From Phyllobacterium endophyticum (lineage in GTDB: Bacteria; Pseudomonadota; Alphaproteobacteria; Rhizobiales; Rhizobiaceae): 64,000 nucleotides of DNA. This document shows positions 36,741-44,626 of the stretch, piece after piece. Made by a program: the position numbers and the translations under genes. The notes beneath the pieces are model-generated. The model did no database searches. It saw only the letters and a list, made by a program, of their open reading frames with translations, and was not told where the DNA came from. The DNA lies in NCBI RefSeq assembly GCF_003010935.1, contig NZ_PGGN01000005.1:1-64000 (forward strand), in the 5' to 3' direction. Positions within the stretch are counted from its first letter, which is position 1; the number at the start of each line of letters is the position of its first letter.

Positions 36741-37839
36741 CGCGATCCTAATCGCGGCAATCTCCGGACGCTCGCTCGCGGCGGCGGCACGGCGAGCCGG
36801 TTTTCGCCCGCTGGTCGCCGACCTTTTCAACGATGCCGATACACTGGCGCTGGCCGATCGCGCTGTGAAGCTTGCGGGCAATCTGCGGGGCGGGATCGAT
36901 GATGAGCGGATCATCGAGGCGCTCGCCGACCTTGCGCGCGATGACCGGCCGCTGGCGGTGATCTACGGTTCGGGCTTCGAGCGCAAGAGCGAAATGATCG
37001 ACATCATCGCGGGCAGGTTCATGCTCGCCGGCAACTCGGGCAAGACCGTTCGTCTCGTGAAAGACCCGCAGGGCCTGGCGGCTCTGTGCGATGAGCTGGA
37101 TATTCCGCACCCGGAAATTCGCATCGATCCGCCAGCGAATCCCAAGGGATGGCTGACCAAGCTCGCCGGCGGCGCGGGCGGTTCGCATGTGAAACGCGCC
37201 AAAGGCGATGCAGGCGCCGAGCACTATTTTCAGCGCTTCGTGGCGGGCAAGAACATTTCAGTGTTGTTTGTTGCGGATCGAAGGAAAGCCCACATTGTCG
37301 GCTTCAGCAGGCAATGGTCCTCGCCGTCAAGGCATACACCTTACCGTTATGGCGGCGCGGTGCGGCTGCGACGTTTCGAACGGAGCAAGACATCAAAGGT
37401 CGAGGGCTGGCTGACTGCCCTGACCGGACGTACGGGACTCGCGGGACTCAACAGTGCCGATTTCATCGAAGGTGACGGCGGGTTGCATCTGATCGAAATC
37501 AATCCGCGCCCGGGTGCGACGCTCGACATCTTCGACAGCGATCACACGCCGCTGCTGCGCGAACACCTGCGGGCGATCATGGGGGCTGACATTTCAGTGC
37601 CGGAGTATTCCGGTTCAGCCGCCTCCGGGATTGCCTATACGGCGAAGGCCATCAACGTCTTCCCGAAGATCGACTGGCCGGCGCTGACGGCGGATCATCA
37701 GATGTCAGGCACCACGCTCGCAGCAGGCGATCCTGTCTGCACTGTCTTTGCCACGGCGCCTTCGGCTGCTGCGGCCATGCGTGCCGTGAAGGACCGCATC
37801 AAGGAACTATCGATCAACTGGAGGGGGGATTTTCCATGA
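36706..37839 (+). CDS. ATP-grasp ligase of the H4MPT/methylofuran island
   Basis: The product (377 aa) has a C-terminal ATP-grasp domain, with the metal-binding segment LNSADFIEGDGGLHLIEINP (about 255-275) giving the Glu-x-Asn pair. Related genes (the OrfY group) recur in bacterial H4MPT islands. The likely chemistry is amide-bond formation, for example attaching glutamate or tyrosine-type groups in methylofuran assembly; this is inference. The ATG at 36706 lies inside the mtdB 3' end (35-bp overlap), and the stop overlaps the mch start by 4 bp. Confidence 0.8.
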   Translation: MHLPLPATSPNSAILIAAISGRSLAAAARRAGFRPLVADLFNDADTLALADRAVKLAGNLRGGIDDERIIEALADLARDDRPLAVIYGSGFERKSEMIDIIAGRFMLAGNSGKTVRLVKDPQGLAALCDELDIPHPEIRIDPPANPKGWLTKLAGGAGGSHVKRAKGDAGAEHYFQRFVAGKNISVLFVADRRKAHIVGFSRQWSSPSRHTPYRYGGAVRLRRFERSKTSKVEGWLTALTGRTGLAGLNSADFIEGDGGLHLIEINPRPGATLDIFDSDHTPLLREHLRAIMGADISVPEYSGSAASGIAYTAKAINVFPKIDWPALTADHQMSGTTLAAGDPVCTVFATAPSAAAAMRAVKDRIKELSINWRGDFP

Positions 37840-38789
37840 GGGACGGTCATGCCTATCTCAACAGAAATGCGCAACGCATAGCCGACGGAATGATCGAGGA
37901 TGCGGACCGGCTTGGCATCAGTCACAGCCGCGGCAGCCTTGGCGAACACCTGATCGACGCGGGAGCCGAACGGCGTGGCGGCATTGAAGCAGGCCTGCGT
38001 ATCGTCGAAATTTGCATTGGCGGACTTGGCAACGTGTCGGCGGCGCTCAATGGCGGAAAATGGCCCTATTCGATCGACGTCCGCTCTTCGCAACCGGTTC
38101 TCGCCTGTCTCGGCAGTCAATATGCCGGGTGGAACCTGTCATTCGAGAAATATTTCGCCATGGGCTCCGGCCCGGTCAGGGCGCTGGCACGGGTCGAACC
38201 GCTGTTCGATGAGATCGCCTATCGCGAGCCGGAGGCGGCGACGTCGGTGGTCATCCTCGAAGCCTCGACACCGCCGCCCGCCGCCATCGTGGAAAAAGTG
38301 TCGAAGGCGACCGGTCTTGCTCCCGACCGGCTGACTTTCATCTATGCGCCGACGCAAAGCCTAACCGGATCGGTGCAGATTGTCGGTCGCGTCCTCGAAG
38401 TTGCCCTGCACAAGGCGCACGACCTGAAGTTTCCGCTCGACAATATTGTCGATGGCGCGGGGCGCGCGCCTATCCCCGCGCCGCATCCCGATTTCCTGAG
38501 GGCCATGGGCCGGACGAATGATGCGATCATCTATGGCGGAACTGTCCAGCTTTTCGTCAAGGGCAGCGCACAAGCGGCACAAGATCTTGCCGAGCAACTT
38601 CCAAGCCATACGTCCCGCGACCATGGCCAGCCATTTGCCGATATCTTCAAGAAATTCAAAGGCGATTTCTACGCCATCGATCCGCGCCTGTTCAGCCCGG
38701 CGGAGGTAATCGTTACGGCGATCGAAACCGGTGATACGTTCCGCGGCGGAGCAATTCACAATGCAATGCTGGAACAATCCCTGGGTTGA
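37836..38789 (+). CDS. mch: Methenyl-H4MPT cyclohydrolase
   Basis: The product (317 aa) matches Mch, which hydrolyses methenyl-H4MPT to formyl-H4MPT in the cytoplasm, the step between MtdB and Fhc. Family stretches include LNRNAQRIADGMIEDADRLG at the start, CIGGLGNVS, and GGTVQLFV near the C terminus. Full family length. Overlaps the preceding ATP-grasp gene by 4 bp. Confidence 0.93.
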   Translation: MRDGHAYLNRNAQRIADGMIEDADRLGISHSRGSLGEHLIDAGAERRGGIEAGLRIVEICIGGLGNVSAALNGGKWPYSIDVRSSQPVLACLGSQYAGWNLSFEKYFAMGSGPVRALARVEPLFDEIAYREPEAATSVVILEASTPPPAAIVEKVSKATGLAPDRLTFIYAPTQSLTGSVQIVGRVLEVALHKAHDLKFPLDNIVDGAGRAPIPAPHPDFLRAMGRTNDAIIYGGTVQLFVKGSAQAAQDLAEQLPSHTSRDHGQPFADIFKKFKGDFYAIDPRLFSPAEVIVTAIETGDTFRGGAIHNAMLEQSLG

Positions 38790-38802
38790 GGTGCGCGATA
38801 GA

Positions 38803-39717
38803 ATGCAAGACACTATACTGATCCTTTCCGACCGGCCTGACCGGCAGGTGAAACAGCTACGCGCTTCGCTCCGCGCTCTTGGCTTCAACGTATTGGCGCT
38901 GCCGCTGGTGGATGTGGGTTTTGACAGCCGCTACCCTTCCGGCATAGCGGTGCCGCGCATGAATGGCGCCCTGCCCGCCGCGGTCATTGTCCGCTCGATA
39001 TCGTCGGGGACGTTCGAAGCGATCACCCGCCGCCTCGGCATCCTGCATGCCTTCGCGCATCTTGGCGTTCCCGTGTGGAATTCGGCAAAAGCAATCGAGC
39101 GCTGCGTCGACAAATCGACCACCACGTTCTTCCTGGCGCAGGCCGGACTGCCGACGCCTGAGACCTTTGCGGTGGAAAGCATCGCCAATGCGAAGGCCAT
39201 CGCCGAGCGCGAACTGATGCATGGTCCGCTGGTGCTGAAGCCGCTTTTCGGGTCGCAGGGCAAGGGTATCCGCCTCATCCGCAACCTTGAAGACCTGCCC
39301 GAGCCGGGGGAGGTCGACGACGTCTATTACCTCCAGCGCTTTGTGGCACGCCCGGGCCCGCCCTATTGCGACTACCGCGTCTTCACCTGCGATGGCGAAG
39401 TGCTTGGCATGATGGCGCGCCGCGCCGAGGGCTGGATAACAAACATTGCCAAGGGTGCGAAGGCAGAGCCGGTCGAAGGGCCTTTGCGTGCCAAACTGGA
39501 AAGTCTGGCGCTTGCGGCCTCTGCTGCCATCGGCACTGATTTCGCGGGGGTCGATATCATTCCGGCGGCCGATGGCAGGCTCCTCGTGCTCGAGGTCAAC
39601 AGCATGCCGGCGTGGACAGGCTTGCAATCCGTTGTTCCCGTGCGGATTGCCGATTGTATCGCCCGGGCACTGGCTGCTTCCATCGAAGAGGAACTCGACG
39701 AGAGGCCGGCCGCGTGA
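38803..39717 (+). CDS. RimK-like ATP-grasp ligase
   Basis: The product (304 aa) is an ATP-grasp enzyme of the RimK/MptN group. It shows the ATP-binding segment PLVLKPLFGSQGKGIRLI (about 143-160) and a C-terminal metal site (FAGVDIIPAADGRLLVLEVN). RimK-type ligases add glutamate residues; in archaea MptN glutamylates H4MPT, and bacterial methylofuran carries a polyglutamate tail, so a glutamate ligase role in cofactor synthesis is plausible. The start may instead be GTG at 38791. It begins 13 bases after mch and overlaps the next gene by 4 bp. Confidence 0.82.
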   Translation: MQDTILILSDRPDRQVKQLRASLRALGFNVLALPLVDVGFDSRYPSGIAVPRMNGALPAAVIVRSISSGTFEAITRRLGILHAFAHLGVPVWNSAKAIERCVDKSTTTFFLAQAGLPTPETFAVESIANAKAIAERELMHGPLVLKPLFGSQGKGIRLIRNLEDLPEPGEVDDVYYLQRFVARPGPPYCDYRVFTCDGEVLGMMARRAEGWITNIAKGAKAEPVEGPLRAKLESLALAASAAIGTDFAGVDIIPAADGRLLVLEVNSMPAWTGLQSVVPVRIADCIARALAASIEEELDERPAA

Positions 39718-40577
39718 CCCCCACGCGCGAACAGATAAGGCGAGCGTATATCGACGCGTGCTATATCGAGATCGACGCGCTGAAGCCGGGCAACGTGCAT
39801 CGTTTTGCCGATGGCCACCGCATGAGCGCCGAGCAATTTTTCGACAGTGCACAGGCCTCGTCCCATGCTGTCACCGACCCTCTCCTGACTGTCGGCCAGC
39901 GCATTTTTGCAGCCGTGAAGGCAACGCGCCGCAAGGTGGAAACCAACACCAATCTCGGAATCCTGCTTCTGTGTGCTCCCCTGGCGAAGGCGGCAGAGGC
40001 AGGCGTCACCGATCTGCGCGCGGCGCTCCGCTCAGTGCTGGAAAAGCTCGGCACCGACGACGCGCGCGAAGTTTTCGCGGCGATCATGCTGGCCCAGCCG
40101 GGCGGACTTGGGTCAGCGCCAAAGCATGATGTCTCGACTGTGCCGCAGGTGCCGCTTCTCGAAGCAATGGGCGAGGCTGCGGACCGGGACATGATCGCCC
40201 GGCAATATGTCACCGGATTTGCCGATGTTTTTACCGGAGGGCTCGGTGCATACCGCGCTGCCGTGGACCGGGGCGAAAGCGGGATGTGGCCGGTCGTTTT
40301 CACCTATCTGTATTTTCTCTCATCGTTTCCCGACAGCCATGTGGCACGCAAGCACGGCAATCCGGTAGCGCGAAAAACCCGCGAGGACGCGCAGGCGATT
40401 CTGCACCGTGTCGAAGCCATCGGGGATGGCAGGGAGCGCGAAAAGCTTCTCCTCGCATTCGACGGACAATTAAAGAAGGCGAACATCAATCCGGGAACGT
40501 CGGCGGACCTTACGGTCGCGACGCTTTTTACGTTCTATCTCAACTTGGCCTTGCATAATGACGAGGTAAATGCTTGA
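39714..40577 (+). CDS. Triphosphoribosyl-dephospho-CoA synthase (CitG)-like protein
   Basis: The product (287 aa) belongs to the CitG/MdcB fold. The motifs KPGNVHRFADGHRM (about 23-36), NTNLGILLLCAPL and GGLGSAPKHDVS match the family. Members in H4MPT islands (Orf7 group) have no proven reaction; transfer of a phosphoribosyl-type group in cofactor assembly is an inference. The start is GTG at 39714, sharing 4 bp with the previous stop; an upstream in-frame ATG would give a much longer overlap. A small hairpin (40586-40602) follows the stop. Confidence 0.8.
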   Translation: MTPTREQIRRAYIDACYIEIDALKPGNVHRFADGHRMSAEQFFDSAQASSHAVTDPLLTVGQRIFAAVKATRRKVETNTNLGILLLCAPLAKAAEAGVTDLRAALRSVLEKLGTDDAREVFAAIMLAQPGGLGSAPKHDVSTVPQVPLLEAMGEAADRDMIARQYVTGFADVFTGGLGAYRAAVDRGESGMWPVVFTYLYFLSSFPDSHVARKHGNPVARKTREDAQAILHRVEAIGDGREREKLLLAFDGQLKKANINPGTSADLTVATLFTFYLNLALHNDEVNA

Positions 40578-40585
40578 ATTTCGAC

Positions 40586-40602
40586 AGCGGATTTCGTCCG
40601 CT
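40586..40602 (+). terminator. Small hairpin after the CitG-like gene
   Basis: AGCGGA (40586-40591) pairs with TCCGCT (40597-40602) over a 5-base loop, 9 bases after the stop. There is no T-run, so it may be only a weak or factor-assisted terminator separating this operon from fae. Confidence 0.35.
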
Positions 40603-40731
40603 GCTATCTGGCCAACCGACCCCGCTCAAAGGGTGCTGTGAACAAGGATAGCTGTCCATCGGGAGTCGTGTCTCGAGGTACGGCGTCTTTGGACAAACCA
40701 TTGGGACAACGGTTTAGGGAGGTATTAGGCC

Positions 40732-41238
40732 GTGGCAAAAATCAACAAGGTTATGGTTGGCGAATCGCTCATAGGCGATGGGAATGAAGTCGCGCATATC
40801 GATCTTCTGATCGGACCGCGTGGCAGTGCTGTCGAAACGGCATTCTGCAATGCACTGACGAACAACAAGGACGGGTTCACCTCCCTTCTTGCGGTCATAG
40901 CGCCGAATATGGCGTGCAAGCCGAACACTATATTGTTCAACAAGGTTACGATCAAAGGCGCCAAACAGGCGGTTCAGATGTTCGGACCTGCACAGCATGC
41001 AGTGGCAAAAGCGGTTCAGGACAGTGTTGCCGATGGCACCATTCCAGCGGACGAAGCTGACGATCTGTTTATCTGCGTCGGTGTCTTCATCCACTGGGAA
41101 GCCGAAGACGACGCGAAGATCCAGGACTTCAATTACCGCGCAACCAAGGAAGCGATCCAGCGCGCAGTAACGGGCAAGCCGACTGCCGCCGAAGCAACGG
41201 CCCAGCGCGATTCAGTCAAGCATCCGTTCAGCGCTTAG
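40732..41238 (+). CDS. fae: Formaldehyde-activating enzyme
   Basis: The product (168 aa) matches Fae of methylotrophs over its full length. Fae condenses formaldehyde with H4MPT to methylene-H4MPT in the cytoplasm, the entry step of the pathway and a defence against formaldehyde. The catalytic histidine is in [14 protein letters not shown] (His22 here), and [14 protein letters not shown] and [13 protein letters not shown] are conserved. The start is GTG at 40732, behind a good GGGAGG. It is flanked by a 154-base leader and a strong terminator, fitting a highly expressed single gene. Confidence 0.95.
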   Translation: MAKINKVMVGESLIGDGNEVAHIDLLIGPRGSAVETAFCNALTNNKDGFTSLLAVIAPNMACKPNTILFNKVTIKGAKQAVQMFGPAQHAVAKAVQDSVADGTIPADEADDLFICVGVFIHWEAEDDAKIQDFNYRATKEAIQRAVTGKPTAAEATAQRDSVKHPFSA

Positions 41239-41326
41239 ACACGAGACAACCCCGCACAGAGCATACCCTCTGTGAAACCGGAGGGTCTGTTGCGCCGGTT
41301 GGCAAAGAGTCTGGGTTTCTAGACAG

Positions 41327-41364
41327 GAAGAAGGGGGAAAGAGCGATCTTTCTCCCTTCTTGTT
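41327..41364. terminator. Strong bidirectional terminator between fae and the HisA-like gene
   Basis: AAGAAGGGGGAAAGA (41328-41342) pairs with TCTTTCTCCCTTCTT (41347-41361), a 15-bp stem with one G-U pair and a GCGA tetraloop. It is followed by GTTT on the plus strand; the A-rich 5' arm gives T-rich sequence in the other direction. It separates convergent genes. Confidence 0.75.
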
Positions 41365-41387
41365 TCCTGTTGGCTTTACTGCTGTGC

Positions 41388-42089
41388 TTAGCTCTTCATC
41401 AATGATGCGATCATATCCGGCGTCAGCGCACCGCTATGCAGCGACGTTGCGACGAGTGCGGCCGAGATGCCCAGCGCTTGCAATCGTTCGAGATCGTGCA
41501 CACCGCGTACCCCGCCGGCGGCTATTACCATACGGTCGCCAGCGCGACGCTTGATCTCTGCCAGGCGCTCGAAATCGGGACCGGAATTGGCCCCGATGCG
41601 GCCGAGCGTCATGACGATGATGCGCGATGGCCAGCGATCTGCATTTTCAATAATGGATGGAGGTCCCAGAAATTGATCGCCACGGAAATCCAGCGAGAGA
41701 ACCAGGCGTGGATCCTTGTGAAAATGTTCAAGCACCAAATTGTCGGTCTGGGACTCGGAACCCAGCACCGGCAATATACCGTCTGTCGCCAAGCCTTGCT
41801 CAATCGCGTGGCGATCCGCAAATCCGGCATCGAGCCAGGCGTCGGCCTTGCTGAGCAAGGGCTTCAATTTTTCCAATGCGCTTCCCGCCGAAGGGCGCCT
41901 TTGAATGCTGTCGAGATCAGCGACGTAGAAAGCCGGGAAAGGATAGAGTTTGCGCAAGCCGGTCGCGACATCGAGTATTTCGGCAGTTGCACTAAGCGGC
42001 GTCTCGATGGGCCGGTAGGAATCGCGATCACCCAACCGCGCGCGAACCACAAGACCGTCTTTTATGTCGAGTACCGGAATGATATGCAC
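41388..42089 (-). CDS. HisA/HisF-like barrel protein of the H4MPT island
   Basis: The product (233 aa) is a TIM-barrel protein of the HisA/HisF family (IIPVLDIKDGLVVRARLGDR at the N terminus, then VADLDSIQ and AAGGVRGVHDL at the phosphate-binding end). Proteins of this type recur in bacterial and archaeal methanopterin gene sets, separate from true histidine genes. The reaction is unproven. No his genes are adjacent. It converges with fae and is divergent from mfnF. Confidence 0.78.
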   Translation of the reverse strand: MHIIPVLDIKDGLVVRARLGDRDSYRPIETPLSATAEILDVATGLRKLYPFPAFYVADLDSIQRRPSAGSALEKLKPLLSKADAWLDAGFADRHAIEQGLATDGILPVLGSESQTDNLVLEHFHKDPRLVLSLDFRGDQFLGPPSIIENADRWPSRIIVMTLGRIGANSGPDFERLAEIKRRAGDRMVIAAGGVRGVHDLERLQALGISAALVATSLHSGALTPDMIASLMKS

Positions 42090-42112
42090 GATAAGCCCTG
42101 TGAAGGAATGAT

Positions 42113-43195
42113 ATGGCCATGAAATCCCGATTTGCCAGCGAAGGAAAGCCTCTTGTGACCGGCTGGGATATTGGCGGCGCTCATCTGAAGATGGCGCAGT
42201 GCCGCGATGGCAAGATCGTCTCGGCGCAAATTTTCAAGACGCCGCTTTGGCTCGGGCTGGATCAGACACGCGAGGCATTGCGGGAGATCGGCCCGCTGCG
42301 GGGCGGCGGCAACGTCAATGTCTTCACCATGACGGGAGAATTGTCCGATACATTCGGCTCGCGCGATGCGGGAATTGCCGGCCTGCTGGACTTTATCGAA
42401 GAAGAATTCGGTACGGCGGATACGCTGATCTATGCAGGCCGATCCGGCTTCTGCGAGATCAGTTCAGCGCGCGGCCTTGGCAGCGATATCGCCTCGGCCA
42501 ACTGGCACGCCACCGCGAGCCTTGCAGCAAGACTGGCCGAAACAGGGCTCTTCGTCGATATGGGATCCACGACGACGGACATACTGGCTTTCAAGGAAGG
42601 CAAGCTGGTCAATGACGGGTATTCCGACGCCGAGCGGCTTTTGACGGGCGAACTGGTCTATACCGGTTTTGCCCGTTCCGCGCTGATAGGCATTGCCGCC
42701 CTGGTGCCCGTGCGCGGGCACATGACGCCGCTGATGAACGAATATTTCGCCAATACGGCCGATCTCGGCCGCATTCTCGGCACGCTGGACGAGGCGGATG
42801 ACAAATATCCTTCCGCAGACCGCCTGCCGAAGACTGTTGCCGGTTCCATACAACGCATAGCGCGCATGGTCGGGCGCGACAGCGGCGATCTTGAAGAAAG
42901 CGAATGGATCGATATTGCGCGCTGGTTCAGCGAGCATCAGTTGCGCATGATCCATGATGGCGCATTCCGCGTCGCACGCAAACTGGACGGCGCTGCGCCA
43001 CTCATCGGTGCCGGTATCGGACGGCCGCAAATCAGGCAATTGGCGAAACGAATGGAACGGCCCTATGTCGATTTCGGTTCGCTCATACCCGCCCCTGAAG
43101 ATGCGCGGGACGACGCAAGCAAGGCAGCGCCGGCCGCGGCAGTCGCACTGCTTGCGTCAATGTCGATGCATCTGGATCAACAAACTGGCGCCTAG
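42113..43195 (+). CDS. mfnF: MfnF-like H4MPT-linked C1 transfer protein
   Basis: The product (360 aa) is a hydantoinase/acetone-carboxylase-like (ASKHA fold) protein. It shows GWDIGGAHLKMAQ at the start, a second phosphate motif LFVDMGSTTTDI, and a C-terminal LIGAGIGRPQIRQLA. It matches the family that in archaea (MfnF) joins the aminomethylfuran phosphate to gamma-glutamyltyramine, so it should make the corresponding bond in methylofuran. The start at 42113 follows AAGGA. Confidence 0.83.
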   Translation: MAMKSRFASEGKPLVTGWDIGGAHLKMAQCRDGKIVSAQIFKTPLWLGLDQTREALREIGPLRGGGNVNVFTMTGELSDTFGSRDAGIAGLLDFIEEEFGTADTLIYAGRSGFCEISSARGLGSDIASANWHATASLAARLAETGLFVDMGSTTTDILAFKEGKLVNDGYSDAERLLTGELVYTGFARSALIGIAALVPVRGHMTPLMNEYFANTADLGRILGTLDEADDKYPSADRLPKTVAGSIQRIARMVGRDSGDLEESEWIDIARWFSEHQLRMIHDGAFRVARKLDGAAPLIGAGIGRPQIRQLAKRMERPYVDFGSLIPAPEDARDDASKAAPAAAVALLASMSMHLDQQTGA

Positions 43196-43234
43196 GCCTA
43201 CAGGACCCTTGTCACGGCGCATTTTTCCTCTATA

Positions 43235-43249
43235 TGACCACTAGGGTCA
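43235..43249. promoter_or_regulatory. Palindrome upstream of the antitoxin gene
   Basis: TGACC-ACTAG-GGTCA is a perfect inverted repeat 17 bases before the antitoxin ATG, overlapping a TATATGA sequence that could be a -10 box. Phd/YefM antitoxins commonly repress their own promoter through such sites. Confidence 0.5.
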
Positions 43250-43266
43250 CACTGGAGCATGTCCTG

Positions 43267-43512
43267 ATGAAAGAGATTCAGTTGAAGGATGCCAAGGCAA
43301 CGTTTTCCCATGTCATCGATGAAGCAGTAGCCGGTGAAACTGCTGTTATCACACGTCACGGCAAGCGGGAGGCTGTGATCATCAGCTATTGCGAATACGA
43401 ACGGTTGAGCCGGGTCCCTTCGCTTGGCTGGCTGCTTGCCAATTCACCTTTGGAAAAGGGCGACCTACCCGAACGCAAGCCTGCGAAGGGCCTGGACCGC
43501 TCAGCTTTCTGA
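43267..43512 (+). CDS. Phd/YefM-family antitoxin
   Basis: The product (81 aa) is a small DNA-binding antitoxin: an N-terminal Phd fold (KEIQLKDAKATFSHVIDEAV, then AVITRHGKREAVIISYCEYERL) and a basic, flexible C terminus that would wrap the toxin. The ATG at 43267 with GGAG upstream matches family length. The toxin gene begins 2 bases downstream. Confidence 0.85.
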   Translation: MKEIQLKDAKATFSHVIDEAVAGETAVITRHGKREAVIISYCEYERLSRVPSLGWLLANSPLEKGDLPERKPAKGLDRSAF

Positions 43513-43514
43513 TC

Positions 43515-43958
43515 GTGTATCTCCTCGACACGAATGTTGTCAGCTTGCTTGCCCCGGCAATGCGCAGGACTGAAGCTGACGAGAAAGTCGTCGAATGGAT
43601 CGTCAGCCGTTCGGCGGATCTGTGGCTATCAGTCATCACGGCCGCGGAGATCGAAGATGGAATAGCGAGTGCCGCCCGCAAAGGCGCCACACGAAAATCG
43701 CAACACCTCGAAGAGTGGTGGGGGGAAATTCGTCATTATTACGGGAACCGTATTCTGCCGCTTGACCTCGACACCGCAAGAATGACCGGGCATCTGATGA
43801 CAACAGCGCGTGCGGCAGGCATCAGCCCGGGCTTTGAGGACATTGCGATTGCGGCAACCGGACAGAAAAATGATCTGACCGTACTCACGATCAACGAAAG
43901 AGACTTCAGACCGCTTGGCGTCAAGTATCAGAATCCGTTCAGTACGTTGCCCGCTTAG
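43515..43958 (+). CDS. PIN-domain toxin (VapC/FitB-like ribonuclease)
   Basis: The product (147 aa) is a PIN nuclease. Acidic metal-binding residues are visible in YLLDTNVVS (Asp near residue 5), AAEIEDGI (Glu), GFEDIAIAATG (Asp) and LTINERDF. It would cut RNA unless bound by the Phd antitoxin. The start is GTG at 43515, 2 bases after the antitoxin stop; the open frame extends upstream but overlaps the antitoxin in another frame. Confidence 0.85.
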   Translation: MYLLDTNVVSLLAPAMRRTEADEKVVEWIVSRSADLWLSVITAAEIEDGIASAARKGATRKSQHLEEWWGEIRHYYGNRILPLDLDTARMTGHLMTTARAAGISPGFEDIAIAATGQKNDLTVLTINERDFRPLGVKYQNPFSTLPA

Positions 43959-44005
43959 AGCCTGTCAGGTCTTGGGCAATCGCGCACCCTCTCCCGTCGG
44001 GAACC

Positions 44006-44029
44006 GGTCAAAATTCACTAACTTTGACC
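44006..44029. terminator. Hairpin at the convergent ends of the toxin and DUF447 genes
   Basis: GGTCAAA (44006-44012) pairs with TTTGACC (44023-44029) across 10 bases that include the DUF447 stop codon. No T-run follows, so termination is uncertain. Confidence 0.35.
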
Positions 44030-44626
44030 GCCACGATGAGGCACGGCATTCTTACCTTTCGCATCCGCCGCATCCTGGTGATCCCTGACCTTTTCCATCA
44101 GCCATGACCATGCCTGAAGCTCGTCGGGGCCGCCGGTCTTCTCCAGAGCAATCGCCAGATAGGCGACCTCGGCCTCCACCTTTTCCGGCGGCAGCATGGA
44201 AAGCCGGCTGACGAGTATCGCAAGTTCGAGCACGGCTGCCTTTGCGCGGTTGAGGCCGGTGAAGGGAGCGTGCATCTTTTCGGACACGACCTTGCACAAG
44301 TGACGCGGACGCAGAGCATCCTCATCGACCGAGACCACCTCGAGCACCGAATGACTGAGCGCCGCTTCCAATCGCGGCACCGGGCAGTTCTTTACCGCAA
44401 CAGTCGGCCATTCCTTGCGACCGGTGAGACAGCCGGCGAAGATCAGCACGTCATCCGTGTAGTTTGCGATAGCGAAGGGGATGGCGGCGAGATTTTCCAG
44501 GGTCTTGGACGGGCGGAACGGCGCTATGACCCAGCCATGATCCTGCTGGATGATCCCGAGTGGGGCGATGTGCGCAACGCCCTTGGCGTCGACCGTGGTG
44601 ACAATCGTTTCCCTGATATAGGTCAC
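44018..44626 (-). CDS. DUF447 family protein
   Basis: The product (202 aa) is a DUF447 protein with a split-barrel, flavin-reductase-like fold (IRETIVTTVDAKGVAHIAPLG at the start). DUF447 genes recur in H4MPT islands of bacteria and in methanogens; the role is not established, though a flavin-dependent step in cofactor synthesis is possible. It is the last gene of the leftward operon that begins at 48368 and overlaps the DHPS-like gene by 4 bp. Confidence 0.8.
   Translation of the reverse strand: MTYIRETIVTTVDAKGVAHIAPLGIIQQDHGWVIAPFRPSKTLENLAAIPFAIANYTDDVLIFAGCLTGRKEWPTVAVKNCPVPRLEAALSHSVLEVVSVDEDALRPRHLCKVVSEKMHAPFTGLNRAKAAVLELAILVSRLSMLPPEKVEAEVAYLAIALEKTGGPDELQAWSWLMEKVRDHQDAADAKGKNAVPHRGGQS

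Noticed and set aside
35775-36914. Long minus-strand open frame of 379 codons
   Set aside because: It mirrors mtdB, whose function and context are clear.
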